From positions 1-64,000 of the forward strand of contig SVDN01000005.1 of NCBI GenBank assembly GCA_015057825.1: a DNA stretch of 64,000 nt, given 5' to 3'. The translations under genes were made by a program, and so were the position numbers. The notes beneath the pieces are model-generated. The model did not search any database. It was given only the letters and a program-made list of their open reading frames with translations, and was not told the origin of the DNA. Every line of letters begins with the position of its first letter. The first letter of the stretch is position 1. The DNA is from Lachnospiraceae bacterium (lineage in GTDB: Bacteria; Bacillota; Clostridia; Lachnospirales; Lachnospiraceae). Shown here one piece after another: positions 8,844-17,784 of this stretch.

Positions 8844-9863
8844 ATGGCTGAACAAAAAAAGATAAACATATTTAACAGAATATTTATGATAATTGTGATA
8901 CCGCTCTTTGTATACCTGTTTTTCCAGATACTTTGCGTATGCTTGGGGATAAAAGGTTTTACATCTTGGACCAACCTTCAGAGCGTGTTACAGACAACAA
9001 TTTATACAACATTTATTACATGGGCATTTTCCTTTAATCTCGCCAACGGCAGATTCGATTTCAGCATCGGCTCACTTATGATTTTATCCAATATGCTTGG
9101 TGTTCATATCACAAATATGTTTGGGCTCAATGCTTTCGGAATGCTTATTGCCTTTGTGGTATGCGGCGCGGTTTTGGGACTTGTATCGGGTGTGCTTTAT
9201 GTAGTTCTTAAAGTTTCTCCGATGGTTAGCTCCATAGGTATGACAATGATATTCGAAGCCCTTGCCAGCATTGTATCGGGTGGAAAAGCCGTATCTATGA
9301 TTGGAAGAAGCGACTTGCTTGTTTTCTCTTCGGGATGGCAGTTGTGGCTTTTGGCTCTGGCAGGTTTGGCATTATGTTTCTTTTTGTCCAACCATACTGT
9401 TTTCGGTCTCAACTTCAAAGCGCTTGGCGGCGGACAAGCGGTAACCGTTTCGGTTGGTGTAAATGAAAAAAGAAATGCAATCCTTTGCTATATCCTGGCA
9501 GGCGGACTTATGGCCGCAGCCGGAATCGTACAGTTTTCATACTTGGGTACCTGGGAACCAAAATCGGGTCTTGCAAGTACCCAGTATATGATGAACTCAT
9601 TCCTACCTTTGTTTATCGGTCTTGCTCTCTCTAAATTCATAGACAACAATGTGGGAATACTTATCGGTTCATTTACACAGTCATTGATAACTCTGGGCTT
9701 TTCAAAGCTCGGAGTATCCATGACACTTCAAACCGTATTAAATGCGGTTATTGTCCTTGGTTTCCTTTACTTCGAAACAAGGAGAATGAAATCGGCAGAA
9801 AAGAAAATGTTTGCTGCCAAGCGACAAATGTTAAAGATCGGACTGAGGGAAAAATATGAGTAA
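8844..9863 (+). CDS. Sugar ABC transporter permease (RbsC family), second of two
   Basis: 339 residues from ATG 8844. An in-frame TTG at 8835 is possible but lies too close to the AAAAGGA ribosome-binding site. It is a multi-span protein of the RbsC family with the motif FDFSIGSL where the partner permease has LDMSMGG. Sequence divergence from the first permease implies an asymmetric pair. Its 3' end overlaps the following esterase gene by 8 bp, so the esterase is part of the same translational unit. Confidence 0.88.
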   Translation: MAEQKKINIFNRIFMIIVIPLFVYLFFQILCVCLGIKGFTSWTNLQSVLQTTIYTTFITWAFSFNLANGRFDFSIGSLMILSNMLGVHITNMFGLNAFGMLIAFVVCGAVLGLVSGVLYVVLKVSPMVSSIGMTMIFEALASIVSGGKAVSMIGRSDLLVFSSGWQLWLLALAGLALCFFLSNHTVFGLNFKALGGGQAVTVSVGVNEKRNAILCYILAGGLMAAAGIVQFSYLGTWEPKSGLASTQYMMNSFLPLFIGLALSKFIDNNVGILIGSFTQSLITLGFSKLGVSMTLQTVLNAVIVLGFLYFETRRMKSAEKKMFAAKRQMLKIGLREKYE

Positions 9864-11007
9864 ATGGGTAACAACCTGGGCTTTCGGCCAGCGCGAACTT
9901 GCAACGGCCTTAAGCCCCGATGTAAGCGGATGCACGGTTTGCGCTAAATTCCAAGCAAACACACACGGCAACGCAATCAGATTAGTTTTTAAAGAAGAAT
10001 ATAGTAAAATGGCAGTCGAATATCTGGAGCTTGCTCTGGATGTTGACGGAAATAAATACGAAGTAACTTTTGAAGGTGCAAAAAGCTTTATATTGCAGCA
10101 AGGTCAACAGCTGATAAGCGATAGAATTCCTGCGGGCGTTAATAAATACAGTACAATATCCTTATACATTGCTTTTGGTGAAAATTATTCCAAGAGCGAG
10201 ACCTCCATAACGCAATCACACAGTGATAAAGGAAATTATTGCATGGCCGACTTTGTTGCAAAGCCATATAAGAACCCTTTGGGAAACATGCCATTTACGG
10301 AAAGACTGTGCGGCTTAAAAGAAATACAGTTTGAAGTCGATGATAACGACCCGGCTTGCGCAGTCGCCGCATTTGGCGACTCAATTGTAGAGATGGCTTC
10401 CTGGTTTAATCCTTTGCAAGAAGAAATAAGTAAATTAAAGCCAAATGTTTCGCTTTTAAATCTGGGCATCGGCGGAAATCGTCTTTTAAAAGACACAAAT
10501 GCTCCCGCCGCAATGGGCTTAAATATATTCGGAAAAGCAGGTTTGAAAAGACTTAAAGACGATATAGCTCCTTTGCAGCAGCTTAAAGCTGTTATATTGG
10601 CAATCGGCTTAAATGATATAGCTCAACCCGGCGGACCGGAAGGCTTCTCTCCGCCAAAAGGCGAAATCTGCACTGCATCCGAGCTTATAGAAGGCTTAAA
10701 ACAAGCCATTGCCGAATGCAGATCTTACGGATGTAAGATTGCCATAGCCACAATAACCCCATTTAAGGGTTTTGCTTCCTACGACGCACAATGCAAAGCC
10801 ATTCGCGCCGAAGTTAACGACTGGATAAGAAACGACAGTCAATGCGACTACGTTCTTGATTTTGCAAAGCTATTTGCAGACCCTTCCGACGAGGAAGCTC
10901 TTATTCCGGGCTCAAGCATCGGAGATATGCTTCATCCTAATCCGAAAGCCGGATTGGATGTTGTAAAGCAGCTGGATGTTAAAGCTTTATTGGAAGCCAT
11001 TATATAG
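9856..11007 (+). CDS. SGNH/GDSL hydrolase (probable carbohydrate esterase)
   Basis: 383 residues. After a beta-rich N-terminal half come the SGNH blocks: FGDSI (catalytic Ser), GIGGNR (oxyanion Gly), GLNDIA (Asn) and DMLHPN (Asp/His pair). This two-part layout matches carbohydrate acetyl-esterases such as CE2/CE3-like enzymes. There is no signal peptide, so it acts on imported substrate. It overlaps the upstream permease by 8 bp and precedes a second esterase from an unrelated fold. The inferred role is removing acetyl groups from internalised oligosaccharides; the exact CE family is not settled. Confidence 0.85.
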   Translation: MSKWVTTWAFGQRELATALSPDVSGCTVCAKFQANTHGNAIRLVFKEEYSKMAVEYLELALDVDGNKYEVTFEGAKSFILQQGQQLISDRIPAGVNKYSTISLYIAFGENYSKSETSITQSHSDKGNYCMADFVAKPYKNPLGNMPFTERLCGLKEIQFEVDDNDPACAVAAFGDSIVEMASWFNPLQEEISKLKPNVSLLNLGIGGNRLLKDTNAPAAMGLNIFGKAGLKRLKDDIAPLQQLKAVILAIGLNDIAQPGGPEGFSPPKGEICTASELIEGLKQAIAECRSYGCKIAIATITPFKGFASYDAQCKAIRAEVNDWIRNDSQCDYVLDFAKLFADPSDEEALIPGSSIGDMLHPNPKAGLDVVKQLDVKALLEAII

Positions 11008-11036
11008 ACATAAGCTTCTAAGGAGGAAATAATCAA

Positions 11037-11975
11037 ATGAAAATAGATACTTACAAGGTTTGGGCAGGGCGCGACGACGTTGAGTTAACGACATTTTTAA
11101 ATATGCCGGACGCCTTTTTCCCAAATCCCATAAAAAAGCCGGCAATAATAGTTTGCCCCGGCGGAGCCTATCAGATGTGTCCCCGTCACGGCAACGAAGG
11201 CGATCCTGTAGCCATGACCTTTGCAGCAATGGGCTTCCAGACCTTTGTTCTGGAATACAGCGTAGGCTCAAGATCAAAGGCCGAAGATGTGTTGTTTCCG
11301 AATCAGCTTTATGATTTCGGAAAAGCAATACTTATGATAAGAGAACACGCCGATGAATGGTGTGTTGACATAGACCGAATATCCATTATGGGCTTTTCCG
11401 CAGGTGCCCACCTTTGCGGTATGATGGCAACATGTTGGAACGAAAATCTGCTTAAAGATAAATTCGGTCTTCCAAGCGAAGTGTTTAAGCCTCTTTCCGC
11501 TGTGTTATTGTATGGTCTTCACGACTATGAATATCAAAACAGCCATTTGGATCAGTCCAAAAAAGAAATGCTTCCGGACAATCTGGACCGAATGACCTTC
11601 GGAACGGATAATCCGGATTCTGAGATGCTTAAACTATACAGCCCTTATTACCACGTTTCTAAAGATACGGTTCCTATTTTTATGGCTGCTGCCATAGATG
11701 ACGGAATGATTCCTGCAATGCAGTCGGTTCGTATGGCCGCAAAATTACAGGAAACAGGCATCCCTTACGAACTTCACATGTTTGAATACGGTGATCACGG
11801 ATTTGCCTTGGGCAGAAATCTGACAGAGCCTTTCAGAGAAGAAAAAGCACACGCCTGCTCTGCTTGGCTGGAGCTTGCAAAAACATTTTTAATGCATCAT
11901 ATAAGTCCCGAAAGCACAGAAAAAGAAAGAAACCCTCTTCTTGCTTTTGAAGCTGCTATGAATCAGCAAAAATAA
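11037..11975 (+). CDS. Alpha/beta-hydrolase esterase (acetyl esterase/lipase type)
   Basis: 312 residues with the alpha/beta-hydrolase features: oxyanion region CPGGAYQM, nucleophile elbow GFSAGAH, acid region AAIDDGMIP and catalytic His in GDHGF. It resembles bacterial acetyl-xylan esterase or Axe/BD-FAE-like enzymes. It has no signal peptide. It is the last gene of the sugar operon, preceded by AAGGAGG and followed by a strong terminator. It probably works with the SGNH esterase upstream on differently placed acetyl groups. Confidence 0.87.
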   Translation: MKIDTYKVWAGRDDVELTTFLNMPDAFFPNPIKKPAIIVCPGGAYQMCPRHGNEGDPVAMTFAAMGFQTFVLEYSVGSRSKAEDVLFPNQLYDFGKAILMIREHADEWCVDIDRISIMGFSAGAHLCGMMATCWNENLLKDKFGLPSEVFKPLSAVLLYGLHDYEYQNSHLDQSKKEMLPDNLDRMTFGTDNPDSEMLKLYSPYYHVSKDTVPIFMAAAIDDGMIPAMQSVRMAAKLQETGIPYELHMFEYGDHGFALGRNLTEPFREEKAHACSAWLELAKTFLMHHISPESTEKERNPLLAFEAAMNQQK

Positions 11976-12002
11976 AATGTCCATTTTTAGATTATGAAAG
12001 GT

Positions 12003-12047
12003 AAAAACAACACCGGATGGTCTTCAGGCTATCCGGTATTGTTTTTA
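12003..12047 (+). terminator. Terminator of the sugar operon
   Basis: AACA-a-CACCGGAT pairs with ATCCGGT-a-TTGTT, then TTTT. It lies 28 bp after the last esterase stop. Confidence 0.9.
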
Positions 12048-12078
12048 TGCCGACGAGCGATTTAACTTTATTAATTAT

Positions 12079-14094
12079 TTAAAAGTCTCCAAGTTTTCCT
12101 ACAACTTCCGCCATTACGCTTGTCCCTATGTACATCGGACTTCCGTAAACCCTGGCAGATTTATCTTCTCTTTCGACTTCTTTATTTATTATTACGCTTG
12201 CTCCGCGCTTTTTCGCTGCCGTAACGGCTTTGTTCAAAGCCTCTTCCTCGGCAAATTCAAGGGCTTCTCCAAGTTTTTCAAAAAACATAGGTTTATCTTT
12301 TGCATAAACTATAAATCCGGCGCTTTCCCCTCCGTTGTCCGTATTAAGCTCATACTGAGCCTTTACCTCCACTTCTGCGGTTGCCCTTACATCTCCGATT
12401 AAAGCTCCCAAGGCGTTTGTTACCCCTGCTTCTTTCGGAATGGTATAGTCGGTTCCCAAAATTTCGGCTACCCTCGGCAAAAATACATGTATCGGCGCGC
12501 CTATTCCCACAAGTGTTGCATCTGTAGCAAAACGGGGATTGATAACATCATTTACGCTTTCTTTTGATGTTCTCATTTTATAAAACGCATCCGCAAGAAT
12601 TTCTATTTCCTTTGTATAATCATAGCGCTTTACCTTTTGAAATTTATCTTCAAGTCCGATTCTCACTATATTGTCATATAGTTTTCTGACAACTTTTTCA
12701 TAAACCAGTTCGGGAATTATCGCTTCATCTTTTTCGGTACTCAAAGCCAAAAACCTTGTTGCAAGAACCGATGCACTGCTGTCATAAAGATTAAAGTCTC
12801 CCTTTACACTCATCATATCCGTCGGCGTAAGTCCTGCCCTGATTATTATTCCTTCGTTTTCCAGACGTGCGGTTTTTAGGTTATAAACATCGCTTTCCAC
12901 TGCTGCCGCCGCATCTTCCAATATTAACGGTCTGTCTTTTAGAGCCTTGCAAAGCGCCAGCTCGCTTTCGGTGTAATTTGCGGGATTATCTATGTCTTTT
13001 AAAAGAATAAGATAACCGTAAATAGGCCTTGTGTGTCCTATGGGATGATTTGCAATCAATTTTTTCAAATCTTCAACAACATAGTCATAATTATTTGCCA
13101 ATATGCAAAGAGGTACAACTCTTCGCTCTCCCAGGCTTATATCATTATCGTGAAAGAGCACCTCACTGTCTCCTCCGAGTCCGAAGGTATCCACATAAAG
13201 GCCCTTTACAAAGGTACGCCATCCTCCGACTCTTATTCCTTTTCTTGCATATACGGGCTTTGAGTTTTTAACTATTGCAATATCCGATGTCGTTCCACCC
13301 ATATCCACAATATAAGCTTTTTTAGCCGATTGCAGATAAGAACCTCCTTTAACGCTTGCCGCCGGTCCGCAAAGAAGCGTTTCCACCGGATGCTCTTTTG
13401 CGTATTCTTCACTCATAAGAGAACCGTCACTTCTCATAATAACCACCGGCAAATCCAGACTTTCTTTTTTCAACACTCCCTTAACCGCACGAAGAAACCT
13501 TGCGATAACAGGCAAAAGCTTGGCATTAAGCAGGGCGCTCGCCCCCCTTTGTAGAACATTTCTGTCCTGGAATAATTCATAAGAGCACACTATAGGAAGG
13601 TCATCCGTCTGCCTAATGATATCAGCTGCCTTTTTTTCGTTAACACCGTTGTTTCTGGATGAATTCATATCAGCAATGGCTATGCTGTCATAGCCTGTCA
13701 ATTTTTCTTTTATTTCTTTTTTAAAGAGGTCCCAATCCGGTTCTTCCAGTCTGTCATCACCGCAATTTAACATATACATGTTATCCAAGCTATCAAATCC
13801 GTATGAACGATAATTGTCTTTTATGGCCTTTTCGTAAGCGGCTATGAAAATCATAAGAACTCTTCCGCCTTTGTTTTCCACACAAGCATTGGTTGCCAAG
13901 GTTGTGGAAAGCGCAAGATATGAACAATTTTTAAGCAAATCTTCCGGAAGTTTTTTCAAAGAATTTTCTATACCGATTTCAAGATTCGAATGTGTTGTTT
14001 GCGACTTGGCGCTTGCAACTATTTTTTTGTTTTCAAAATCAAATATTACCGCATCCGTACAGGTTCCGCCCGTATCTATTCCAATTGCTAACAT
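12079..14094 (-). CDS. Hydantoinase/oxoprolinase family protein (HyuA-like)
   Basis: 671 residues. The N-terminus GIDTGGTCTDAV (residues 4-15) is the phosphate-binding motif of the hydantoinase/oxoprolinase ASKHA fold; a second motif VDMGGTTSDIA lies in the middle. Such proteins hydrolyse cyclic amides (hydantoins, 5-oxoproline) with ATP, usually with a HyuB partner, which is absent here. 5-Oxoproline is a breakdown product of gamma-glutamyl compounds, so a link to the thiol genes at 20-22 kb is possible but unproven. AGGTG precedes the ATG. Confidence 0.85.
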   Translation of the reverse strand: MLAIGIDTGGTCTDAVIFDFENKKIVASAKSQTTHSNLEIGIENSLKKLPEDLLKNCSYLALSTTLATNACVENKGGRVLMIFIAAYEKAIKDNYRSYGFDSLDNMYMLNCGDDRLEEPDWDLFKKEIKEKLTGYDSIAIADMNSSRNNGVNEKKAADIIRQTDDLPIVCSYELFQDRNVLQRGASALLNAKLLPVIARFLRAVKGVLKKESLDLPVVIMRSDGSLMSEEYAKEHPVETLLCGPAASVKGGSYLQSAKKAYIVDMGGTTSDIAIVKNSKPVYARKGIRVGGWRTFVKGLYVDTFGLGGDSEVLFHDNDISLGERRVVPLCILANNYDYVVEDLKKLIANHPIGHTRPIYGYLILLKDIDNPANYTESELALCKALKDRPLILEDAAAAVESDVYNLKTARLENEGIIIRAGLTPTDMMSVKGDFNLYDSSASVLATRFLALSTEKDEAIIPELVYEKVVRKLYDNIVRIGLEDKFQKVKRYDYTKEIEILADAFYKMRTSKESVNDVINPRFATDATLVGIGAPIHVFLPRVAEILGTDYTIPKEAGVTNALGALIGDVRATAEVEVKAQYELNTDNGGESAGFIVYAKDKPMFFEKLGEALEFAEEEALNKAVTAAKKRGASVIINKEVEREDKSARVYGSPMYIGTSVMAEVVGKLGDF

Positions 14095-14181
14095 AATACA
14101 CCTATTCCCTAATTTCTTTTTAAATCTGCCTTTAATTATACACTAAAAGTCCAAGTAACAACAATGCAATTCACACATAAC

Positions 14182-14212
14182 AAAAGAGGGCCTTATAATA
14201 GGCCCCCTTTTG
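14182..14212 (-). terminator. Terminator of the DUF2325 gene
   Basis: On the minus strand AAAAGGGGGCC pairs with GGCCCTCTTTT around TATTATAA, ending in a T-rich run. Confidence 0.75.
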
Positions 14213-14227
14213 TCGTATATATATTTA

Positions 14228-14512
14228 TTATGCAGGAATGTGCTCTTCCAAAATGCTTTTTAAAGAAGAAATGGAACTTGAATGGGATCTGGCTATTTTT
14301 GTATCGCTGCCCTTTATTTCTTTCATTGCACAATGTACCATATCGTGTGATACCGTTCCGGTAAAAAGTATCAGCAAATCCGGATTTCCGATTTTGTCTC
14401 TCAAAGTTCCTTTCATCTGAGTGTATACCTTTGCACTGCAATTATATTTCTTACATACACTTTTATAATTCGAAACCATTCGGTCATTTCCACCAACTAT
14501 AACAACGCTCAT
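14228..14512 (-). CDS. DUF2325 family protein
   Basis: 94 residues from the ATG at 14512, chosen because AAAGGAGG lies directly upstream; a longer in-frame start at 14572 lies inside the promoter region. The sequence VVIVGGNDRM and the small Rossmann-like pattern match DUF2325, a short cytoplasmic family often found beside ferrous-iron transport genes. The promoter holds two GTTAG-N6-CTAAC palindromes, the same motif that precedes the ZIP transporter at 56.5 kb. A role in metal homeostasis is inferred from this; biochemical function is unknown. Confidence 0.82.
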   Translation of the reverse strand: MSVVIVGGNDRMVSNYKSVCKKYNCSAKVYTQMKGTLRDKIGNPDLLILFTGTVSHDMVHCAMKEIKGSDTKIARSHSSSISSLKSILEEHIPA

Positions 14513-14527
14513 AACAATCCTCCTTTG

Positions 14528-14543
14528 GTTAGTAATATCTAAC
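14528..14543 (-). promoter_or_regulatory. GTTAG-N6-CTAAC operator, leader copy
   Basis: GTTAG-TAATAT-CTAAC, a 5-bp perfect inverted repeat with 6-bp spacing, just upstream of the DUF2325 ribosome-binding site. Confidence 0.65.
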
Positions 14544-14580
14544 TCGTTATCAAAAAAAATTTCTGTTTTCAAATATTAAC

Positions 14581-14638
14581 ACCGATTAAGTATCGGTTAG
14601 CTATAACTAACTATAAACTATCTTTTTATTTTTGTCAA
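14581..14638 (-). promoter_or_regulatory. DUF2325 promoter with overlapping operator
   Basis: On the minus strand TTGACA (14638-14633), 17-bp spacer, TATAGT (14615-14610). GTTAG-CTATAA-CTAAC (14596-14611) overlaps the end of the -10. A further inverted repeat ACCGAT-TAAGT-ATCGGT is at 14581-14597. This fits repression by a metal-bound dimer; DtxR-type boxes use GTTAG/CTAAC half-sites with different spacing. The regulator itself is not in the window. Confidence 0.7.
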
Positions 14639-14656
14639 CAAAAATTCCAAACTTTT

Positions 14657-16555
14657 TTATGCCGGTTTTAAATACTTCTCGGAAAATTCATGCATAGGAA
14701 TAGGCGTCGAATAATAGAAGCCTTGGAAATAGTCGCATCCAAGCTCCGCAAGCACCAAAGACATATGCTCGTTTTCAATTCCTTCCGCCGTGATTTTAAA
14801 GCCCAATTGCTTAAATGTTTTAATCATCATCGGCAGCACTTCATCCGGATTATGATAATAGTCCAATACAATATCCATATCCAATTTTACCGTAGTAAAA
14901 GGAATCTTTTTAAGTCTTGCAAGATTCGAATAACCCGTTCCGTAGTCATCAAGAACCAAAACAAACCCTTTATCTTTTAATGCTGTAATTTGATGCTGCA
15001 TGGAATAGTCGTCTATTGTAGATTCTTCCGTTATTTCCAAATGAATCAATTCGGTATTCACACCATGTTTGTTTGCAATGCTTTCCAACTGTTCGGCTAA
15101 GTCCGCTTGAAGCATCTGAATAGGTGATAGATTTACATTTATCCAACTAAGGCCTCTCATTCCCGGACCCGATTCTTTGATAAATTCGCATGCTTTTTCA
15201 AAGACTTGAACACCAAGTTCATGCACGCGACCCGTACTTTCGGCAATAGGAATAAACATATGCGGCGGAATAACATTTCCTTCCTCGTCTCTGAGACGTG
15301 CAAGGGCTTCCGCTCCGATGATTCTTCCGCTTTCCACATCGATAATAGGCTGTAAAAATGCTTCTATTTTGCCGTTTTCTATGGCATGTTCAAAACATCT
15401 TTCTATTTCCAATTCTTTTTCGGTTTCTTCAATATCTTCCGTGCTTATATACAAAGGACGTCTGTCGTTAATAAAATCCGCTCTGTCCAGGGCAGTTGTG
15501 ATGGTTCCCTCAATAACCTCCGCGGACAATTTATTCTTCTCAGACGCAAAAATAGCGAAGGCTATCTTTAAATAGACTTCCGAATCTTCCGACTTCCACG
15601 GGCTTTCAAATCTCTTTGCTATATTTTCGCAAGCCTCTTCTTTATTAGTGCGACTATCCGTTAATATTACAAAGCGTCCTCTTGAAAAGTAGAAGATATG
15701 CGCTTTCGGAAACAGCTGATTTAAATAATCGGAAATCATATGCAAAGCATCATCCATTTGTGTTGGACCGTATATTGCACGCATTTCGGAATAATCATGA
15801 ATAATAAGGCAAATATAATTCTTCCACTGATTGCCGGCCCTTTCATCCAAAAAGTCCGTCAATGCTTTTCTGTTAAAAGCCGTACTTCTTAAGTCTAAAT
15901 AAAACTCCGGATTTTCGAAGGAAAGATATACAAGCAAAATTGCCATTAAACAGAATGTGTCCATCAACAAATAATTCGGTAAAAGTATGCGGAAAATCAA
16001 GCCCGCTCCGATAATGACATTGTAGAAAAGAAGGCTGAAAAGTTCTCTTTTTCTTACCAACACATCGCGTTTTATGAAGAATGACAAAAATGCCAATCCG
16101 AGATAGAAGAAGGAGCAAAAATATATAACGTTATAGAAAGGTCCGGCATGATATCCGGTCTCGTTTACAATATAAATCATTCCCGTAAAAGGCGAAAATG
16201 CCGTAACTACCAAAGAAAGGAATAATGGCAGGCGTACAAAATATTTTACAGCCGGAAACTTTCTCGGATATAAATGCAAAACGCTTATAACAAAGCTAAA
16301 CAAAACATACGCACGAAGCATAAAGAATATGAAATACATCATATTCGCCACACTTACAAGCGCAAGAGGATGATCATGATAATTATTATCCATTACACTG
16401 GAAACAATATCCGAAATTACAACAAGGGTTTCTATAATAATGATTTTCAAAAAGACTTTATTTTGTCTTATGCCGAGTCTTGGCAACGAAAAATAGAATA
16501 CCAATAGAATAAACAATATCAATAAAGTAGGATAAATAAAACTAAAGTTCCACAT
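14657..16555 (-). CDS. Membrane EAL phosphodiesterase with degenerate GGDEF domain
   Basis: 632 residues from ATG 16555, placed by the AGGGGGA ribosome-binding site; the longer start at 16597 has none. The first 220 residues hold about seven membrane spans. A GGDEF-like domain follows (about 225-360) whose signature reads SRGRF, so it cannot make c-di-GMP. The C-terminal EAL domain (about 370-620) keeps EALARL and DDYGTGYSNL, the metal-binding motifs of active phosphodiesterases. It probably degrades c-di-GMP at the membrane in response to an unknown signal. Confidence 0.88.
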   Translation of the reverse strand: MWNFSFIYPTLLILFILLVFYFSLPRLGIRQNKVFLKIIIIETLVVISDIVSSVMDNNYHDHPLALVSVANMMYFIFFMLRAYVLFSFVISVLHLYPRKFPAVKYFVRLPLFLSLVVTAFSPFTGMIYIVNETGYHAGPFYNVIYFCSFFYLGLAFLSFFIKRDVLVRKRELFSLLFYNVIIGAGLIFRILLPNYLLMDTFCLMAILLVYLSFENPEFYLDLRSTAFNRKALTDFLDERAGNQWKNYICLIIHDYSEMRAIYGPTQMDDALHMISDYLNQLFPKAHIFYFSRGRFVILTDSRTNKEEACENIAKRFESPWKSEDSEVYLKIAFAIFASEKNKLSAEVIEGTITTALDRADFINDRRPLYISTEDIEETEKELEIERCFEHAIENGKIEAFLQPIIDVESGRIIGAEALARLRDEEGNVIPPHMFIPIAESTGRVHELGVQVFEKACEFIKESGPGMRGLSWINVNLSPIQMLQADLAEQLESIANKHGVNTELIHLEITEESTIDDYSMQHQITALKDKGFVLVLDDYGTGYSNLARLKKIPFTTVKLDMDIVLDYYHNPDEVLPMMIKTFKQLGFKITAEGIENEHMSLVLAELGCDYFQGFYYSTPIPMHEFSEKYLKPA

Positions 16556-16668
16556 ATTAATCCCCCTTAAATACGTGCACCCTTTAGTAAAATACAAAGA
16601 TTATCCACCTCATCTATTTTTATTATAAAGTATAGATGTCAATATTACAAAACATTTTTCTTTATTTT

Positions 16669-17730
16669 TTATACAATAATTCCGCCCCCCAGAAGGACAT
16701 CATTTTCATCGTAAAATACGGCCGATTGTCCCGGAGTTGCGCTTTTTACTTTATCTTCAAATTTAATTATTATATTTCCATTATCGCTTTTTGTTATGCT
16801 TGCGGGCTTGGCATCATGCCTGTAACGGATTTTTACTTTGCATTTTAATTCTTCGCCCTCTTGCAAGTCCTCTATTGCGGTAAATCTCACATCACAGACT
16901 TCAACTCTGTCTGTGTAAAGCAATTCTTCGCTTCCCAGAACCACTTCGTTTTTTTCCACATCTATTTTATTTACATACAAAGGCTGTGCGCTTGATATTC
17001 CGAGGCCTTTTCTTTGGCCGATTGTATAGTGAATTATGCCCTTGTGCTGTCCAAGGACTTTTCCTTCACTATCCACGAAGTTTCCGCTGCCTTTAAGTTC
17101 TCCCTTATAATTATCTTCAATAAAGTCCGTATAACTGCCGTTCATAACAAAGCAGATTTCCTGAGAATCTTTTTTCTCCGCTACCGAAAGTCCCGCTTTT
17201 CTTGCTATTTCACGGACTTCATCTTTGCTTATATCGCCCAGAGGCATAAGAGTATGACTTAGCTGTTCCTGGCTAAGTCTGTAAAGCATATATGTTTGAT
17301 CTTTGTCCGCGAATGCAGCCTTTTTGACGCTATATCTTCCGTTGTCCAGTTTCACGATATTTGCATAATGTCCCGTTGCCACATAATCGGCCTCAAAGAC
17401 CTTCATCACATGAATAAGTCTCTCCCATTTAAGGCATCTGTTGCATTCCGTACAAGGATTCGGAGTCATTCCCTTCGCATAGGCTTCCATAAAAGGTTCC
17501 ACAACCTGATTCTTAAACTGTTCCACGCAATTATATGTGTGAAAATCTATACCTATTTTCATTGCCACGGCTCTTGCATCGTCTATTTCGCAACATCTGC
17601 TTTCTTCGCCGTCTTCGGCCTCCCATGTTCTTAGGGTAACACCTATTACTTCATATCCTTGTTCTTTTAAAAGCAATGCCGTTACGGCACTATCCACGCC
17701 GCCGGACATTCCAACTATTACTTTTGCCAT
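16669..17730 (-). CDS. mnmA: tRNA 2-thiouridine(34) synthase MnmA
   Basis: 353 residues, full length for the family. The PP-loop GMSGGVDSA is at residues 7-15; catalytic cysteines lie in the NPCTECNRC segment and in SQEICFV, as in MnmA. It transfers sulfur to U34 of Glu, Gln and Lys tRNAs using ATP, with sulfur from a cysteine desulfurase relay. A TATAAT lies in the 54-bp gap behind the GGDEF gene, so it may have its own promoter. It is cytoplasmic. Confidence 0.96.
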   Translation of the reverse strand: MAKVIVGMSGGVDSAVTALLLKEQGYEVIGVTLRTWEAEDGEESRCCEIDDARAVAMKIGIDFHTYNCVEQFKNQVVEPFMEAYAKGMTPNPCTECNRCLKWERLIHVMKVFEADYVATGHYANIVKLDNGRYSVKKAAFADKDQTYMLYRLSQEQLSHTLMPLGDISKDEVREIARKAGLSVAEKKDSQEICFVMNGSYTDFIEDNYKGELKGSGNFVDSEGKVLGQHKGIIHYTIGQRKGLGISSAQPLYVNKIDVEKNEVVLGSEELLYTDRVEVCDVRFTAIEDLQEGEELKCKVKIRYRHDAKPASITKSDNGNIIIKFEDKVKSATPGQSAVFYDENDVLLGGGIIV

Positions 17731-17784
17731 TTTATATTCCTTTGCAATTACTGCTTCTCTCTTCTTTTACTAAAATCTTTTACA

